NCBI RefSeq assembly: GCF_024343675.1
Contig: NZ_RJUD01000008.1
Span: 62,001 to 126,000 of the forward strand
DNA length: 64,000 nucleotides
Direction of reading: 5' to 3'
Source: Lacihabitans sp. CS3-21
Lineage (GTDB): Bacteria; Bacteroidota; Bacteroidia; Cytophagales; Spirosomataceae
In this document: positions 44,904 to 54,329 of the stretch, piece after piece
Layout of the letters: every line of letters begins with the position of its first letter
Position numbering within the stretch: position 1 is the first letter of the stretch
Notes under the pieces: model-generated
Database searches by the model: none
Seen by the model: only the letters and a program-made list of their open reading frames with translations
Told to the model about the DNA's origin: nothing
Made by a program: the position numbers and the translations under genes

Positions 44904-46586
44904 TTACAAATCTGTAACACAGCCTTTGCTTGCTGAGCTAACATTTTTGATGTATTTTCTCAAGACTCCTTTTGTAAATGGAGAAGGGATTTGCTTCCAT
45001 TCGGCTCTTCTTACCGCCAGTTCCTCGTCGGAAACGTGCAAAATCAGTTGATTAGAATCCGCATCAATTGTAATTTTATCACCATCTTTTACCAAGGCTA
45101 TGTTTCCTCCATCAAATGCCTCTGGCGTAACATGACCCACTACAAATCCATGAGTACCACCAGAAAAACGACCATCTGTTATCATAGCAACATCATTACC
45201 AAGACCAGCCCCCATTACAGCCGAAGTTGGTTTAAGCATCTCAGGCATTCCTGGACCACCTTTTGGTCCTTCGTTTCTAATAACCACCACATGACCTGGT
45301 TTTATCTCTCCTTTTGCCAAAAAATCAATCACTTCTTCTTCAGACTCGCAAACTTTGGCAGCTCCTTCAAATTTTAAACCTTCTTTTCCAGTAATTTTGG
45401 CCACAGCTCCATCTGGGGCTAGATTACCATACAATATCTGTAAATGTCCGCTTGGTTTGATGGGATTAGAAAGTGGACGAATAATATTCTGATTTTCAAA
45501 CTCCAACTCAATAACATCGACAAGATTCTCTGCAAGTGTTTTGCCAGTAATGGTCATACAATCACCGTGTAACAAGTTATTGTTCAACAAATACTTCATC
45601 AAAGCAGGCAAACCGCCAATAGCAAGCATATCTTCCATGTAATATTTACCTGATGGCTTCAAGTCAGCCAAGAAAGGCACTCGGTCGGAAATCGCCTGAA
45701 CATCTTTCAAGGTAAAATCAACATCCGCGGCATGGGCAATTGCCAAATAATGCAAAACTGCGTTTGTTGAACCGCCAAGAGCCATTACTACCGTCATAGC
45801 GTTTTCAAATGCCTTACGGGTCATAATGTCTTTTGGAAGTATGTTGAGTTCCAACATGTTTTTCATTGCGGCTCCAATGGCTATGCACTCTGCCACTTTT
45901 CCTTCGTGCGTAGCTGGGTAACTCGAAGAGTTTGGTAGAGTTAAGCCCATCGCTTCCATGGATGACGCCATGGTATTGGCTGTGTACATACCTCCACATG
46001 CTCCAGCACCCGGAATTGCATTTTTTATTACGCCTTCATAGTCCTCATCTGAGATATTTCCAGCGAACTTTTTACCCAAGGCCTCAAATGCAGATACGAT
46101 ATCTAATTTTTGTCCTTTATACTCGCCTGAGCGGATAGTTCCACCATATACCAACATAGCGGGGCGGTTAAGCCTCGCAATGGCTATCATAGCTCCTGGC
46201 ATATTTTTGTCGCAGCCTACTACCGCAATTACTCCGTCATACCATTGAGCAGCCACTACGTCTTCAATAGAATCGGCAATCAAATCACGGCTTGGCAATG
46301 AATAACTCATACCGTTGTTGCCGTTTGTCATACCGTCTGATACACCTATAGTATGAAAAATAAGACCTACCATGTCGTTGGCCTGAATCCCTTTTTTCAC
46401 ATGAACAGAAAGTCCATTTAAGTGCATATTACAGGTATTGCCTTCATAACCAGTACTTGCGATACCGATTTGCGGCTTTTGCATGTCATCTGAGGAAAGA
46501 CCGATACCGTAAAGCATGGCTTTAGCGGCTGGATTGGTGATTTCTTGCGTAAGTGTTCTGCTGAACTTATTGAGGTTTTGCGACAT
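44904..46586 (-). CDS. ilvD: Dihydroxy-acid dehydratase
   Basis: 560 aa. It dehydrates 2,3-dihydroxyisovalerate to 2-oxoisovalerate. Cys in [24 protein letters not shown] and [15 protein letters not shown] are the usual Fe-S cluster ligands. [14 protein letters not shown] and [21 protein letters not shown] match the family C-terminus. First gene of the ilv cluster. A perfect 20-nt palindrome sits 24 nt upstream of the start. Confidence 0.96.
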   Translation of the reverse strand: MSQNLNKFSRTLTQEITNPAAKAMLYGIGLSSDDMQKPQIGIASTGYEGNTCNMHLNGLSVHVKKGIQANDMVGLIFHTIGVSDGMTNGNNGMSYSLPSRDLIADSIEDVVAAQWYDGVIAVVGCDKNMPGAMIAIARLNRPAMLVYGGTIRSGEYKGQKLDIVSAFEALGKKFAGNISDEDYEGVIKNAIPGAGACGGMYTANTMASSMEAMGLTLPNSSSYPATHEGKVAECIAIGAAMKNMLELNILPKDIMTRKAFENAMTVVMALGGSTNAVLHYLAIAHAADVDFTLKDVQAISDRVPFLADLKPSGKYYMEDMLAIGGLPALMKYLLNNNLLHGDCMTITGKTLAENLVDVIELEFENQNIIRPLSNPIKPSGHLQILYGNLAPDGAVAKITGKEGLKFEGAAKVCESEEEVIDFLAKGEIKPGHVVVIRNEGPKGGPGMPEMLKPTSAVMGAGLGNDVAMITDGRFSGGTHGFVVGHVTPEAFDGGNIALVKDGDKITIDADSNQLILHVSDEELAVRRAEWKQIPSPFTKGVLRKYIKNVSSASKGCVTDL

Positions 46587-46609
46587 TTTTGTTTTAATGT
46601 AATTTGTTA

Positions 46610-46629
46610 TTTAGCGAATATTCGCTAAA
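46610..46629. promoter_or_regulatory. Perfect 20-nt palindrome upstream of ilvD (candidate operator)
   Basis: TTTAGCGAATATTCGCTAAA is fully self-complementary. It lies 24-43 nt upstream of the ilvD start, where an operator for amino-acid control would be expected. No consensus promoter spacing could be fixed around it, and the binding protein is unknown. Confidence 0.55.
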
Positions 46630-46752
46630 ATACTTATTTCAACTTTACAAATAAAAAAACATAAAATAATAATTACAAATAAAACTTGTAAAAATCGGCA
46701 GCAATAGGCCTCCTTGTTGAATTAGTGAAATATCGCACTTAAAAAAGTACAA

Positions 46753-49149
46753 TTATTTGGAGTCCATCCCCTCCATATTGAACATATCAAAGCCCTCGTT
46801 TTTCTTTTTTTGGCCGAAATTGTAGCGAATATTGATGCCGAAACGACGAGAATCGCTTCTGCGAAAGCCCGTGGCGTTGATGTTTCCTTGGTTTAAAGTA
46901 AAGGAATAGTTGTAAGAATAAAACATATCTCGCATCTGGGCTGTAACGACCAACTTCTTGTTAAAGAACTGTCTATTGATGCTCAAATCCAAGTCGCCAA
47001 AATTACTGAGTTCATAAAATTGTTGCTGCCCGTTGGTTCTGAAAAAACCATTGAGGTAAACCGACGAATTGGCGTCGATTTTCAACTGATGAAAAGTAAA
47101 AAAGGACCAAGTGCCTTTGGAGAAAGTGATGGGTTTATTGTCCAATTGGCCTTCATAATCGTTAAACATAAACATGGTGCCCACCACAAAAAAGTACTTT
47201 TTACCAGGTGGAACAGCACCCAAAAGCCTGAAATAGGTTTCGGTATTTTTACCTAAATTTTGATAGGTTCTGTAAGAAACTCTAGCGTCCGATTTGTCCT
47301 GAAGCACCACCGAAGTGAAGATATCCTTCACGTAATTCCGACCAATGGCGAAAATCGGTCGCTCATCAAAACTAATATTGGCCTCAATGTTGTTGGTAAA
47401 CTGTGGCCTAAGCGATGGATTTCCGGCCTCATAAATGTATTGATCCACAAAACGTGGAAATGGATTCAGATATTCATAGACTGGCCTGCTAATAGTTCTA
47501 CGAGCTATCAAATATCCCCGAAGGTCATAAGAAGCTATTTTAAATAACTTTCTACTGAAGAAAATATAAGGAAAAAGATCTGTTCTATTGATACTAAAAG
47601 TAGTATCCGACGGCACAGTTTGACGGCCTTTCATGACCGTATTTTCCAATCTCGCACCGGTTTTAAGTACATATTTCCCAAAGCTTTTTGACATCTGAGC
47701 ATAGGCCGCATTGATATTCTCAAAATAATCAAAGGCGTTGGTTCTAAAAGCATCTTTGGCCGTAATACCATTTCTGGTTATTGTATATTCGGTTTTAGAG
47801 TCAAAATTCTGAATGGAGGTTTTCAAACCCGACTCCAGCGTTAATTTTTTAGGAAAAAGATATTTAAAATCTAACATTGAAGCGAATAAAGTTCTGGAAT
47901 TGAGCCAGTCGCCCGCACCACTGAAACTTATGGCTGTAGGAATCACAAAGTTAGTATTATAACCCTGCCCTCCGTTTGTCTCAAAATAATCTAAAGATGC
48001 ATCAAACCTTAATTCTGAGCCTTTTTCATCGAATTTATATTTGGCGTTTACGCCTTGATTGATGTTGTAGTTTTGGGTATTATTTTCTACCAAGTTTTTA
48101 TTTTGAGAAAATTTTTCAGCAAAACTTACTGAATTCACCACCTCGCTGTTGTTTTCAATTCTGCTTTGGTTGTCGTTAAAACTGAGCCTGCCATCGTAGC
48201 CCACTTCTAGTTTTTTGGAAAGGTCGAAATTAGCTCCAAATCCTGAAAAAATACTGTAGGCAGGAAAAATTGAATAGCTATCCGTATTTAGATTTCGATT
48301 TTCTGTTCCTAAAACACGCTCAAAAGTCGATTCGTCAAACGATTTGCGGTGGTTAAAATTCAGGTTGAGATACGAGCTTCGGGTTTCTAGACTTCGGTTG
48401 AGATTTATACCTACAAACTGATTCCCGAATCTTCCTTGATTAAAACCTGCGTTTACGGTTCCTGTTCTGCCCAATTTTACGCCTTTTTTTAAAACTACAT
48501 TGACTGCTCCTCCCGAACTAGAGGCATCCATACTGGCCGATGGGGTTCTGATAATTTCTATTTTTTCAATGCTATTGGGTGGCAAGCTTTTAAGAATCGA
48601 CGCAATATCGGAAGGCCCCAGCTTTTGTTCTCGGCCGTTGATATAAATTCTCGCTGGACTCGAGCTATTGAGATAAACATTGCCATCTTGGTCCACAAAA
48701 AGTCCAGGCGTTTTTTCTATCAACTCAAAAGCATTGGTACTCATACCTGCAAGAGGCTCGGGATCTACAATAGTTTTATCGTCTTCCTGCCTCATGAGCG
48801 GCTTTTTGGCAGATACTGTCACAGAACTCAGGGTTTGAGAATCATCTTGCAAAGTAAAAATATATGCTTTACCCTTATCAGAAGTATTAATTACTGCTCC
48901 GAAAGGCCTGTACCCTACAGAGCTAGCCTTCAAAAGATAAATAGAATTGGATTTAAGGTTAAACTCCGCCCTTCCTGAGGTGTCTGTAAAGTTGTTGAGC
49001 TGAAAAGATTTATTCAAAGAATCTCTTAAATTAACTGTAACCCCAAATAGTGGTGCCGAAAACTTATCTACAAATCTTATTTGTATTTTTTGTGAAAAAG
49101 CTTGAATACCTGAGTTCAAAATTAGAATTAGTAAAAATAGCTTTTTCAT
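46753..49149 (-). CDS. Outer-membrane beta-barrel receptor, TonB-dependent-like
   Basis: 798 aa. A signal peptide (LFLLILILNSGIQAFSQ) is followed by a carboxypeptidase-regulatory-like domain (about 22-100). A plug-like region comes next (TVSAKKPLMRQEDDKTIV, INGREQKLGPSDIASILKSLPPNSIEKIEIIRTPSASMDASSSGGAVNVVLKK). The rest is a barrel of the OMP_b-brl_3 type, ending in an Asn/Lys-rich tail after RRFGINIRYNFG. There is no SusD partner beside it. The substrate is unknown. It lies upstream of ilvD on the same strand with a 166-nt gap, so it is probably a separate unit. Confidence 0.9.
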   Translation of the reverse strand: MKKLFLLILILNSGIQAFSQKIQIRFVDKFSAPLFGVTVNLRDSLNKSFQLNNFTDTSGRAEFNLKSNSIYLLKASSVGYRPFGAVINTSDKGKAYIFTLQDDSQTLSSVTVSAKKPLMRQEDDKTIVDPEPLAGMSTNAFELIEKTPGLFVDQDGNVYLNSSSPARIYINGREQKLGPSDIASILKSLPPNSIEKIEIIRTPSASMDASSSGGAVNVVLKKGVKLGRTGTVNAGFNQGRFGNQFVGINLNRSLETRSSYLNLNFNHRKSFDESTFERVLGTENRNLNTDSYSIFPAYSIFSGFGANFDLSKKLEVGYDGRLSFNDNQSRIENNSEVVNSVSFAEKFSQNKNLVENNTQNYNINQGVNAKYKFDEKGSELRFDASLDYFETNGGQGYNTNFVIPTAISFSGAGDWLNSRTLFASMLDFKYLFPKKLTLESGLKTSIQNFDSKTEYTITRNGITAKDAFRTNAFDYFENINAAYAQMSKSFGKYVLKTGARLENTVMKGRQTVPSDTTFSINRTDLFPYIFFSRKLFKIASYDLRGYLIARRTISRPVYEYLNPFPRFVDQYIYEAGNPSLRPQFTNNIEANISFDERPIFAIGRNYVKDIFTSVVLQDKSDARVSYRTYQNLGKNTETYFRLLGAVPPGKKYFFVVGTMFMFNDYEGQLDNKPITFSKGTWSFFTFHQLKIDANSSVYLNGFFRTNGQQQFYELSNFGDLDLSINRQFFNKKLVVTAQMRDMFYSYNYSFTLNQGNINATGFRRSDSRRFGINIRYNFGQKKKNEGFDMFNMEGMDSK

Positions 49150-49462
49150 GTTGCTTTGAGAGTAACTTATTTGTGTTTTTAATGATCAAAAATACGACAT
49201 AATTTATTAAAGATTTGGCTCAAATTGATGAATGGTCCTTAAAACTTTTTACAAAACATTTAATCTTTTAGTAAAAAAACTAAGAATTATTAAAAATCTG
49301 AAAAATAGTTATGTTAGTTACCAAAATAAACCTAAAACTATGAAAGGCTCCATAAGACTTTTTCAGATTTATTTAATGTACAATTTATTTTTCAACTTTT
49401 GCCCAAAAATATTTTGGCAAAAATCTAGCTTCCAGCAATAATATCATGCTAATCACAAAACA
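49150..49462. other. Intergenic stretch with a possible gene remnant
   Basis: 313 nt between two minus-strand genes. On the plus strand ATG 49340 opens 33 codons to a stop at 49441; the first 20 (MKGSIRLFQIYLMYNLFFNF) look like the signal-peptide start of a SusC/TonB-type receptor. The rest of such a gene is absent. The frame is open further upstream but without support. I read it as a likely remnant or chance. Confidence 0.35.
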
Positions 49463-50320
49463 CTAAAAACCATTGTGGGGGTTTTTGGGAAGGGCATGAA
49501 GTCTATAATTAGTTGATTTTAAATTCTTGAGGGTTTCATCATCAGGCTGCTGCTTGAAAACAATAATTGAAAGGTGTTGATAAGGTAAAATAGATAAGTT
49601 ACAAAGTACGTTATTTAGGAATCTTTTAAAATTCTGCGTCGATTTTGACTGCCAACGAGCCTCTATTGCCGAATTAAATCCTTTTACTGCTATCATGGGC
49701 AAATCTAAGCCTGTGGCCATTTTCTCAAATTCTCTAAAAGAAACCTTGTAAACGTAGTTGCCTACCACTTCATAAGAGTATTGATTTTTCCATATTTTTT
49801 TTATTAGCTTGGTATTGACTCTGTCTAATATGTTTCGCACCATTGCCAATAATGGAAAAGAAATTCCTATATCGTTCGGCTCCATAACAATCACACCTTT
49901 TTTAGCAACTCTTATCATTTCGTAAAACCCTATTGCAGGCCTCGGAAAGTGATGATAGGCTTCTTTACAGCATACATAATCAAAAGAATTGTTATCAAAT
50001 GTCAGCATTTCAACATTTTGAATGCAACATTCATCTACAAGGCCTTTGGATAAAACTTTCTCCTCCAAGGTTTTTATGCTGAGGTCTGAAGCAACCGTAT
50101 AAGCTCCTTTTTTCTTGATGTAGGCGGCATCTATACCTGTAAAATCACCCACTGTAAGCCATTTTTCATCCTCCTCAATAATTGGATCAATGTTTTTAAA
50201 GAAACCTCTGTTGTAATGAAGAATCGGACTGTTTTCATCAAAAAGATCTTCTAAATAATTTTCATCAATACCTTTGTCTATGAAATCTTGATGTTTCTTG
50301 TAGCTTTCAGAATTGTACAT
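49463..50320 (-). CDS. Class I SAM-dependent methyltransferase
   Basis: 285 aa. The Methyltransf_11 core spans about 65-165: WLTVGDFTGIDAAYIKKKG (motif I, somewhat divergent because the usual GxGxG is replaced), VASDLSIKTLEE, DNNSFDYVCCKEAYHHFPRPAIGFYEMIRVAKKGVIVMEP. The C-terminal 100 residues have a tyrosine-rich, basic region. The methyl acceptor is not predictable. It is a single gene with large gaps on both sides. Confidence 0.82.
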   Translation of the reverse strand: MYNSESYKKHQDFIDKGIDENYLEDLFDENSPILHYNRGFFKNIDPIIEEDEKWLTVGDFTGIDAAYIKKKGAYTVASDLSIKTLEEKVLSKGLVDECCIQNVEMLTFDNNSFDYVCCKEAYHHFPRPAIGFYEMIRVAKKGVIVMEPNDIGISFPLLAMVRNILDRVNTKLIKKIWKNQYSYEVVGNYVYKVSFREFEKMATGLDLPMIAVKGFNSAIEARWQSKSTQNFKRFLNNVLCNLSILPYQHLSIIVFKQQPDDETLKNLKSTNYRLHALPKNPHNGF

Positions 50321-50550
50321 GGTATTTTATTAGGGGGCCAAATTGGGTAAGGAAAACAATTGATAGGTTAAATAACAAGCAATAATTCAACCGTCCGCAA
50401 AATAAATAATTATTTTCAAAACAAAGGTATAGAAATTGAAAAGTGGATCTAAAATTATTTTTAATAATCATTACATAATAAACAAACAGTTTATTACAAT
50501 TTTGAATCGTTTAAGCTTTCCTTTATTAAAAAACTAAAAACGAATTTACA

Positions 50551-50585
50551 CAAAAAAAGAACTGATTTTGATTAAAACCAGCCCT
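50551..50585 (-). terminator. Intrinsic terminator of argG
   Basis: Minus strand: a 12-bp stem with several G-U pairs (50585-50574 with 50569-50558), loop AATC, followed by seven T. It lies 28 nt after the argG stop. Confidence 0.75.
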
Positions 50586-50612
50586 TTAAATATTTTTTAT
50601 AAACTTATAAAC

Positions 50613-51812
50613 TTACTTCTTCTCTGCCAATTCCTGGATTTTTTGGTGAATCATAACTTGGTTAGAGGCTATTTTTGAGAATCCCCTTACATCGTCGCCC
50701 GACCAAGCATTGTTCATTTCGCCATAGCTTCCAAATACCGGAGACATCAGGTCATAGTCTGATTTTATTCCCAAAATTTGGAAATTATACGGTGCCAACT
50801 GCACTCTTATTACACCTGAAACATTGCTTTGACTGTTATCAAAATACGCTTCAATGTCACGCAAAACTGGCTCATTAAACTGACCTTCATGGAGCAACAT
50901 GCCATACCATTCGGCAAGGTTTTGTTTCCAATATTGTTGCCACTTGGTCAGAACGTGTTTCTCGAGCAAATGATGCGATTTTATAATAATAAGCGGTGCC
51001 GCTGCCTCAAATCCTACACGACCTTTGATACCAATGATGGTATCTCCAACGTGTGTGTCGCGGCCAATGGCATAAGGTGATGCCAATTCATGCACTCTTC
51101 TAATGGCCTCCACTGGATTCTTGAATCTACGGTTATTGACAGCCTTAAGCTCCCCTTTTACAAATTCTAAGGTTATTTCTGTAGGCTTTTTCTTGGTCAA
51201 TTGTGTCGGCCAGGCACTTTCTGGTAGATTATCCCAAGAATTTAGGGTTTCTTTTCCACCTACCGAAGTTCCCCAAAGGCCTTGGTTAATAGAGTAAGTC
51301 GATTTGTGCCATTCACGCACGACTCCTTTGGCTTTTAAAAACTCAATTTCTTCTTCTCTCGAAAGTTTGAGGTCTCTAATTGGTGTGATAATTTCAGCTT
51401 CAGGAACTATAATTCTGAATGCCATATCAAATCTCACTTGGTCGTTGCCTGCACCTGTTGAACCGTGAGCGATGGCTGTTGCACCGATAGACTTGGCATA
51501 CTCTGCCACAGCGATGGCTTGAAAAATTCGCTCAGCACTTACCGAAAGTGGGTAAGTATTATTTTTTAGGATATTTCCGAAAACCAAATATTTGATACAT
51601 TCTTTGTAGTATTTGTCTGCAACTCGTGCCGTGTAATGAGATTTCACGCCCAATTCGTAGGCTTTTTTCTCTATGTCAGCCACTTCAGCATCTGTAAATC
51701 CACCCGTATCCACCAAAACTGAGTGCACTTCCATTCCTTTTTCTTCACCCAAATATTTTACACAAAATGATGTGTCTAATCCGCCACTGTATGCTAAAAC
51801 TACTTTTTTCAT
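50613..51812 (-). CDS. argG: Argininosuccinate synthase
   Basis: 399 aa. It joins citrulline and aspartate with ATP in arginine synthesis. VVLAYSGGLDTSFCVKYL is the PP-loop, IAHGSTGAGNDQVRFDMAF and YSINQGLWGTSVGG are signature segments. The length is typical. No other arg gene is in the window. A -7 element lies 32 nt upstream of the start. Confidence 0.96.
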   Translation of the reverse strand: MKKVVLAYSGGLDTSFCVKYLGEEKGMEVHSVLVDTGGFTDAEVADIEKKAYELGVKSHYTARVADKYYKECIKYLVFGNILKNNTYPLSVSAERIFQAIAVAEYAKSIGATAIAHGSTGAGNDQVRFDMAFRIIVPEAEIITPIRDLKLSREEEIEFLKAKGVVREWHKSTYSINQGLWGTSVGGKETLNSWDNLPESAWPTQLTKKKPTEITLEFVKGELKAVNNRRFKNPVEAIRRVHELASPYAIGRDTHVGDTIIGIKGRVGFEAAAPLIIIKSHHLLEKHVLTKWQQYWKQNLAEWYGMLLHEGQFNEPVLRDIEAYFDNSQSNVSGVIRVQLAPYNFQILGIKSDYDLMSPVFGSYGEMNNAWSGDDVRGFSKIASNQVMIHQKIQELAEKK

Positions 51813-51843
51813 TTATCTGATTTTTGAAAACCTAAAATTTCCG

Positions 51844-51851
51844 CAAAATTA
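51844..51851 (-). promoter_or_regulatory. Putative -7 element of argG
   Basis: Minus-strand TAATTTTGCGG matches TAnnTTTG and predicts a leader of about 25 nt. No clear -33 TTG is found. Confidence 0.4.
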
Positions 51852-51905
51852 GGACTTAATGGCTTTAATTGGAAGTTTTATTAGTTATAGTTTACCCAAG
51901 AAACC

Positions 51906-51941
51906 AAAAAAGTCTCTTTAGTTTAACCCAAAGAGACTTTT
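51906..51941 (-). terminator. Intrinsic terminator of the M48 protease gene
   Basis: AAAAGTCTCTTT (51908-51919) pairs perfectly with AAAGAGACTTTT (51930-51941); minus-strand T-run follows. It separates the M48 gene from argG. Confidence 0.85.
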
Positions 51942-51959
51942 AACCAAAAGACCATCGCA

Positions 51960-52763
51960 TTAACGCATCTCTTTTTTGTATTTTTCTATATGTTCTTTTA
52001 TTCTGCCTATTCTGTTATCGGGGCTGGGATGCGAACTCATAAATTCGTCTCTACTCCTTCCGCCAGAGGCTTCGGCCAAAATCTCCATCACTTCAATCAT
52101 CGACTCAGCATTGTATCCTGCTTTGAGCATATATTTCACTCCAAACTCGTCAGATTCTAACTCATCGTCTCTTCCAAATTTCATGAGTTTCATTTGAGCC
52201 ACGTAATTTGCTATTTGGGATGCCCCCATGTCGCCAGCAGCGGCTGTTGCTGCTCCTGCCAAACCTTGATAAAACTCCGTTTTGGCCATCTGCTCCGACG
52301 AATGCCTATACACCACATGACCGATTTCATGTCCTAAAACCCCCGCAATCTGGTCCTCAGACTTGAGTCTACTTAGTAATCCAACTGTTATAAAAATCTG
52401 CCCGCCAGGCAGTGCAAATGCGTTGACAGTTTGTGGATCACGAAGAACATGAAAATCAAATTGATAAGGATTTCCATGACCAAAAGATTCCACTTCATTA
52501 TTGAAAGTGCGTACCAACTCGTTGCCGATATACTTTACTTTCTGTTGAACTTTATCGTCAGGAAATAACCCGCCATATTCCTCTGCCATTTGTGGTGCAG
52601 ACTGTAGTCCCATGGCAACTTCCTCGTCAGGAGAAAGACTAACTTGCTGTTTTTCACCAGTTAACGGGTTTTCTTGGGTTTTTCCATAATAACTCAATAG
52701 AGCCATTACAGCCATTACCAAACCAATAACCAATCTTAACTTAAAGCCACCGCTGTTGTTCAT
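51960..52763 (-). CDS. M48 family zinc metalloprotease
   Basis: 267 aa. An N-terminal span (LRLVIGLVMAVMALLSYYG) anchors or exports it. The zinc motif is GHEIGHVVYRHSSEQ (HExxH), with the third ligand Glu in ELESDEFGVKYMLKAGYN. SHPSPDNRIGRIKEHI is the usual end of BepA/YcaL-like proteins. Such enzymes degrade or repair misfolded outer-membrane proteins in the periplasm. No TPR domain follows, so it is the short form. Confidence 0.92.
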   Translation of the reverse strand: MNNSGGFKLRLVIGLVMAVMALLSYYGKTQENPLTGEKQQVSLSPDEEVAMGLQSAPQMAEEYGGLFPDDKVQQKVKYIGNELVRTFNNEVESFGHGNPYQFDFHVLRDPQTVNAFALPGGQIFITVGLLSRLKSEDQIAGVLGHEIGHVVYRHSSEQMAKTEFYQGLAGAATAAAGDMGASQIANYVAQMKLMKFGRDDELESDEFGVKYMLKAGYNAESMIEVMEILAEASGGRSRDEFMSSHPSPDNRIGRIKEHIEKYKKEMR

Positions 52764-52884
52764 TTTATTAAAGAATAATGAATTATAACCCCCTTAAAAA
52801 CCTAAAATTAGAATAAATTACAAACAAAAAAAACAGAATCGGGTTATTAAAATCAGTGAATCTAAAAAAGACAAAAAAATATTT

Positions 52885-52912
52885 TTGTTACTAATTTTTT
52901 GATGTAATTTTG
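52885..52912 (+). promoter_or_regulatory. Putative nrdB promoter
   Basis: TTG (52885-52887), 17-nt spacer, TAATTTTG (52905-52912), 36 nt before the ATG. The spacer is at the short end of the usual range. Confidence 0.45.
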
Positions 52913-52947
52913 AAATAAAGAATGAAATTTTATACTACGCTTACATA

Positions 52948-53934
52948 ATGACAGACGCAGACCTAAAACTTACCGAACCCTTACTAATTGAAGACCCCAA
53001 TAGATTCGTAATTTTCCCTATCAAGCACTCTAATATTTGGGAATTTTATAAAAACGCTGAAGCTTCTTTTTGGACAGCTGAAGAATTGGATTTATCACAA
53101 GACACCAAAGATTGGGAAGCCATGAATGACGGCGAGCGTCATTTTATTTCGCACGTACTAGCATTTTTTGCTGCTTCTGATGGAATAGTAAACGAAAATC
53201 TTGCCGTTGGATTCCTTTCCAATGTGCAGTTTCCAGAAGCCAAATGTTTCTATGGTTTTCAAATAATGATCGAGAATATTCACGCAGAGGTATATTCTTT
53301 ACTGATTGATACTTATATCAAAGACCAAAAGGAGAGAGATAGACTTTTACACGCCATAGACCACATTCCGTGTGTGGCTAAAAAGGCTGCTTGGGCAATG
53401 CGTTGGATAGAAAATGGTAATTTTATTGAGCGTTTGATAGCATTTGCGGCAGTAGAAGGTATATTTTTCTCAGGCTCATTCTGCTCGATTTTCTGGTTGA
53501 AAAAACGTGGTTTAATGCCTGGTTTGACTTTCTCTAACGAACTAATATCTAGAGACGAAGGCCTTCACAGGGATTTTGCGTGCATGCTCTATACGGAGTA
53601 TATCAAAAACAAAATGAATCCGGCTGATGTAACAAAAATAATTACTGACGCTGTGGAAATAGAGAAAGAATTCGTTTCTGATTCCTTACCAGTTTCATTG
53701 ATTGGCATGAACGCTCCTCAAATGTGCCAATACATAGAGTTTGTGGCCGATCACCTTTTGGAGCAATTACAGCTGCCTAAGGTTTACAATGCCACCAATC
53801 CTTTTGATTTCATGGACTTGATTTCGCTTCAAGGCAAGACCAATTTCTTTGAAAAAAGAGTGGGTGAATACCAAAAAGCTGGCGTAACTTCTGACAGAGA
53901 AAAAATGTCCTTTTCGTTGGACGAAGACTTTTGA
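52948..53934 (+). CDS. nrdB: Ribonucleoside-diphosphate reductase, beta subunit (class Ia type)
   Basis: 328 aa. The diiron/tyrosyl radical site is intact: D78, E109, H112 and radical Y116 in ENIHAEVYS, a Glu in [10 protein letters not shown], and E/H in RDEGLHRDF. It supplies the radical for dNTP synthesis by NrdA. It starts with [13 protein letters not shown] and ends in an acidic tail (SFSLDEDF), the peptide that docks into NrdA. No nrdA gene is next to it in this window, unlike in many genomes. Confidence 0.95.
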   Translation: MTDADLKLTEPLLIEDPNRFVIFPIKHSNIWEFYKNAEASFWTAEELDLSQDTKDWEAMNDGERHFISHVLAFFAASDGIVNENLAVGFLSNVQFPEAKCFYGFQIMIENIHAEVYSLLIDTYIKDQKERDRLLHAIDHIPCVAKKAAWAMRWIENGNFIERLIAFAAVEGIFFSGSFCSIFWLKKRGLMPGLTFSNELISRDEGLHRDFACMLYTEYIKNKMNPADVTKIITDAVEIEKEFVSDSLPVSLIGMNAPQMCQYIEFVADHLLEQLQLPKVYNATNPFDFMDLISLQGKTNFFEKRVGEYQKAGVTSDREKMSFSLDEDF

Positions 53935-53962
53935 TTTAAACTTAGTTTTTGGTAAAAATAAT

Positions 53963-53991
53963 AAAAGCCTCACTCAAAAAGTGGGGCTTTT
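53963..53991. terminator. Bidirectional terminator between nrdB and the small I9-like gene
   Basis: AAAAGCCTCACT (53963-53974) pairs with AGTGGGGCTTTT (53980-53991) with one T-G pair, loop CAAAA. It serves both convergent genes. Confidence 0.75.
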
Positions 53992-54043
53992 GACATTTAC
54001 GATTAACCTAAACTATTTTAATTTTTTTTTAGAAAGGTTGGCA

Positions 54044-54259
54044 TCAAATACTGACTTGTCCTTCTCTCTCTATTGCTAAAATTCCATTGATTTTTTTAAA
54101 CTTCAATATGTCCTTTTCATTGGCATTTATTACAATTACATGAATTGTCTCCAGTTCTGAATGGACTTCACATTTAAGCCTTTTTAGCTCTGAAATCACG
54201 CTTTTATATTGCAAAGAATCCACTGATACTAACCATTTTACTTTTTTCATCTTAGCCAT
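54044..54259 (-). CDS. Small stand-alone protein resembling an I9 protease inhibitor/propeptide
   Basis: 71 aa with no signal peptide; Met4 is an alternative start. The predicted order is strand (KVKWLVSVDS), helix (LQYKSVISELKRL), strand pair (CEVHSELETIHVIVINAN), helix (DILKFKKI), and a last strand NGILAIEREGQVSI. This is the beta-alpha-beta-beta-alpha-beta ferredoxin-like order of subtilisin propeptides. The ending GI.AIE.EG.V is the classic I9 C-terminus that inserts into the protease active site. The length equals known free I9 inhibitors (about 70-77 aa). It is encoded 70 nt downstream of a subtilisin gene, same strand. Function as inhibitor or folding chaperone of that enzyme is inferred. 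Confidence 0.65.
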   Translation of the reverse strand: MAKMKKVKWLVSVDSLQYKSVISELKRLKCEVHSELETIHVIVINANEKDILKFKKINGILAIEREGQVSI

Positions 54260-54292
54260 TATTAAATTTTTCCAGCAATTTAGAAAACCAAA

Positions 54293-54324
54293 ATTTTGGA
54301 GAGCACATCAAAGCTCTCCAAAAT
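54293..54324 (-). terminator. Intrinsic terminator between the subtilisin and the I9-like gene
   Basis: ATTTTGGAGAGC (54293-54304) and GCTCTCCAAAAT (54313-54324) form a perfect 12-bp stem with an 8-nt loop, followed on the minus strand by TTTGG then TTTTC. It begins 6 nt after the subtilisin stop. It would limit read-through into the small gene. Confidence 0.75.
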
Positions 54325-54329
54325 CAATA

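Noticed and set aside
46753-49149. Barrel protein considered as part of a SusC/SusD uptake locus
   Set aside because: No SusD-like gene or glycan enzymes adjacent, and the barrel type differs from SusC.
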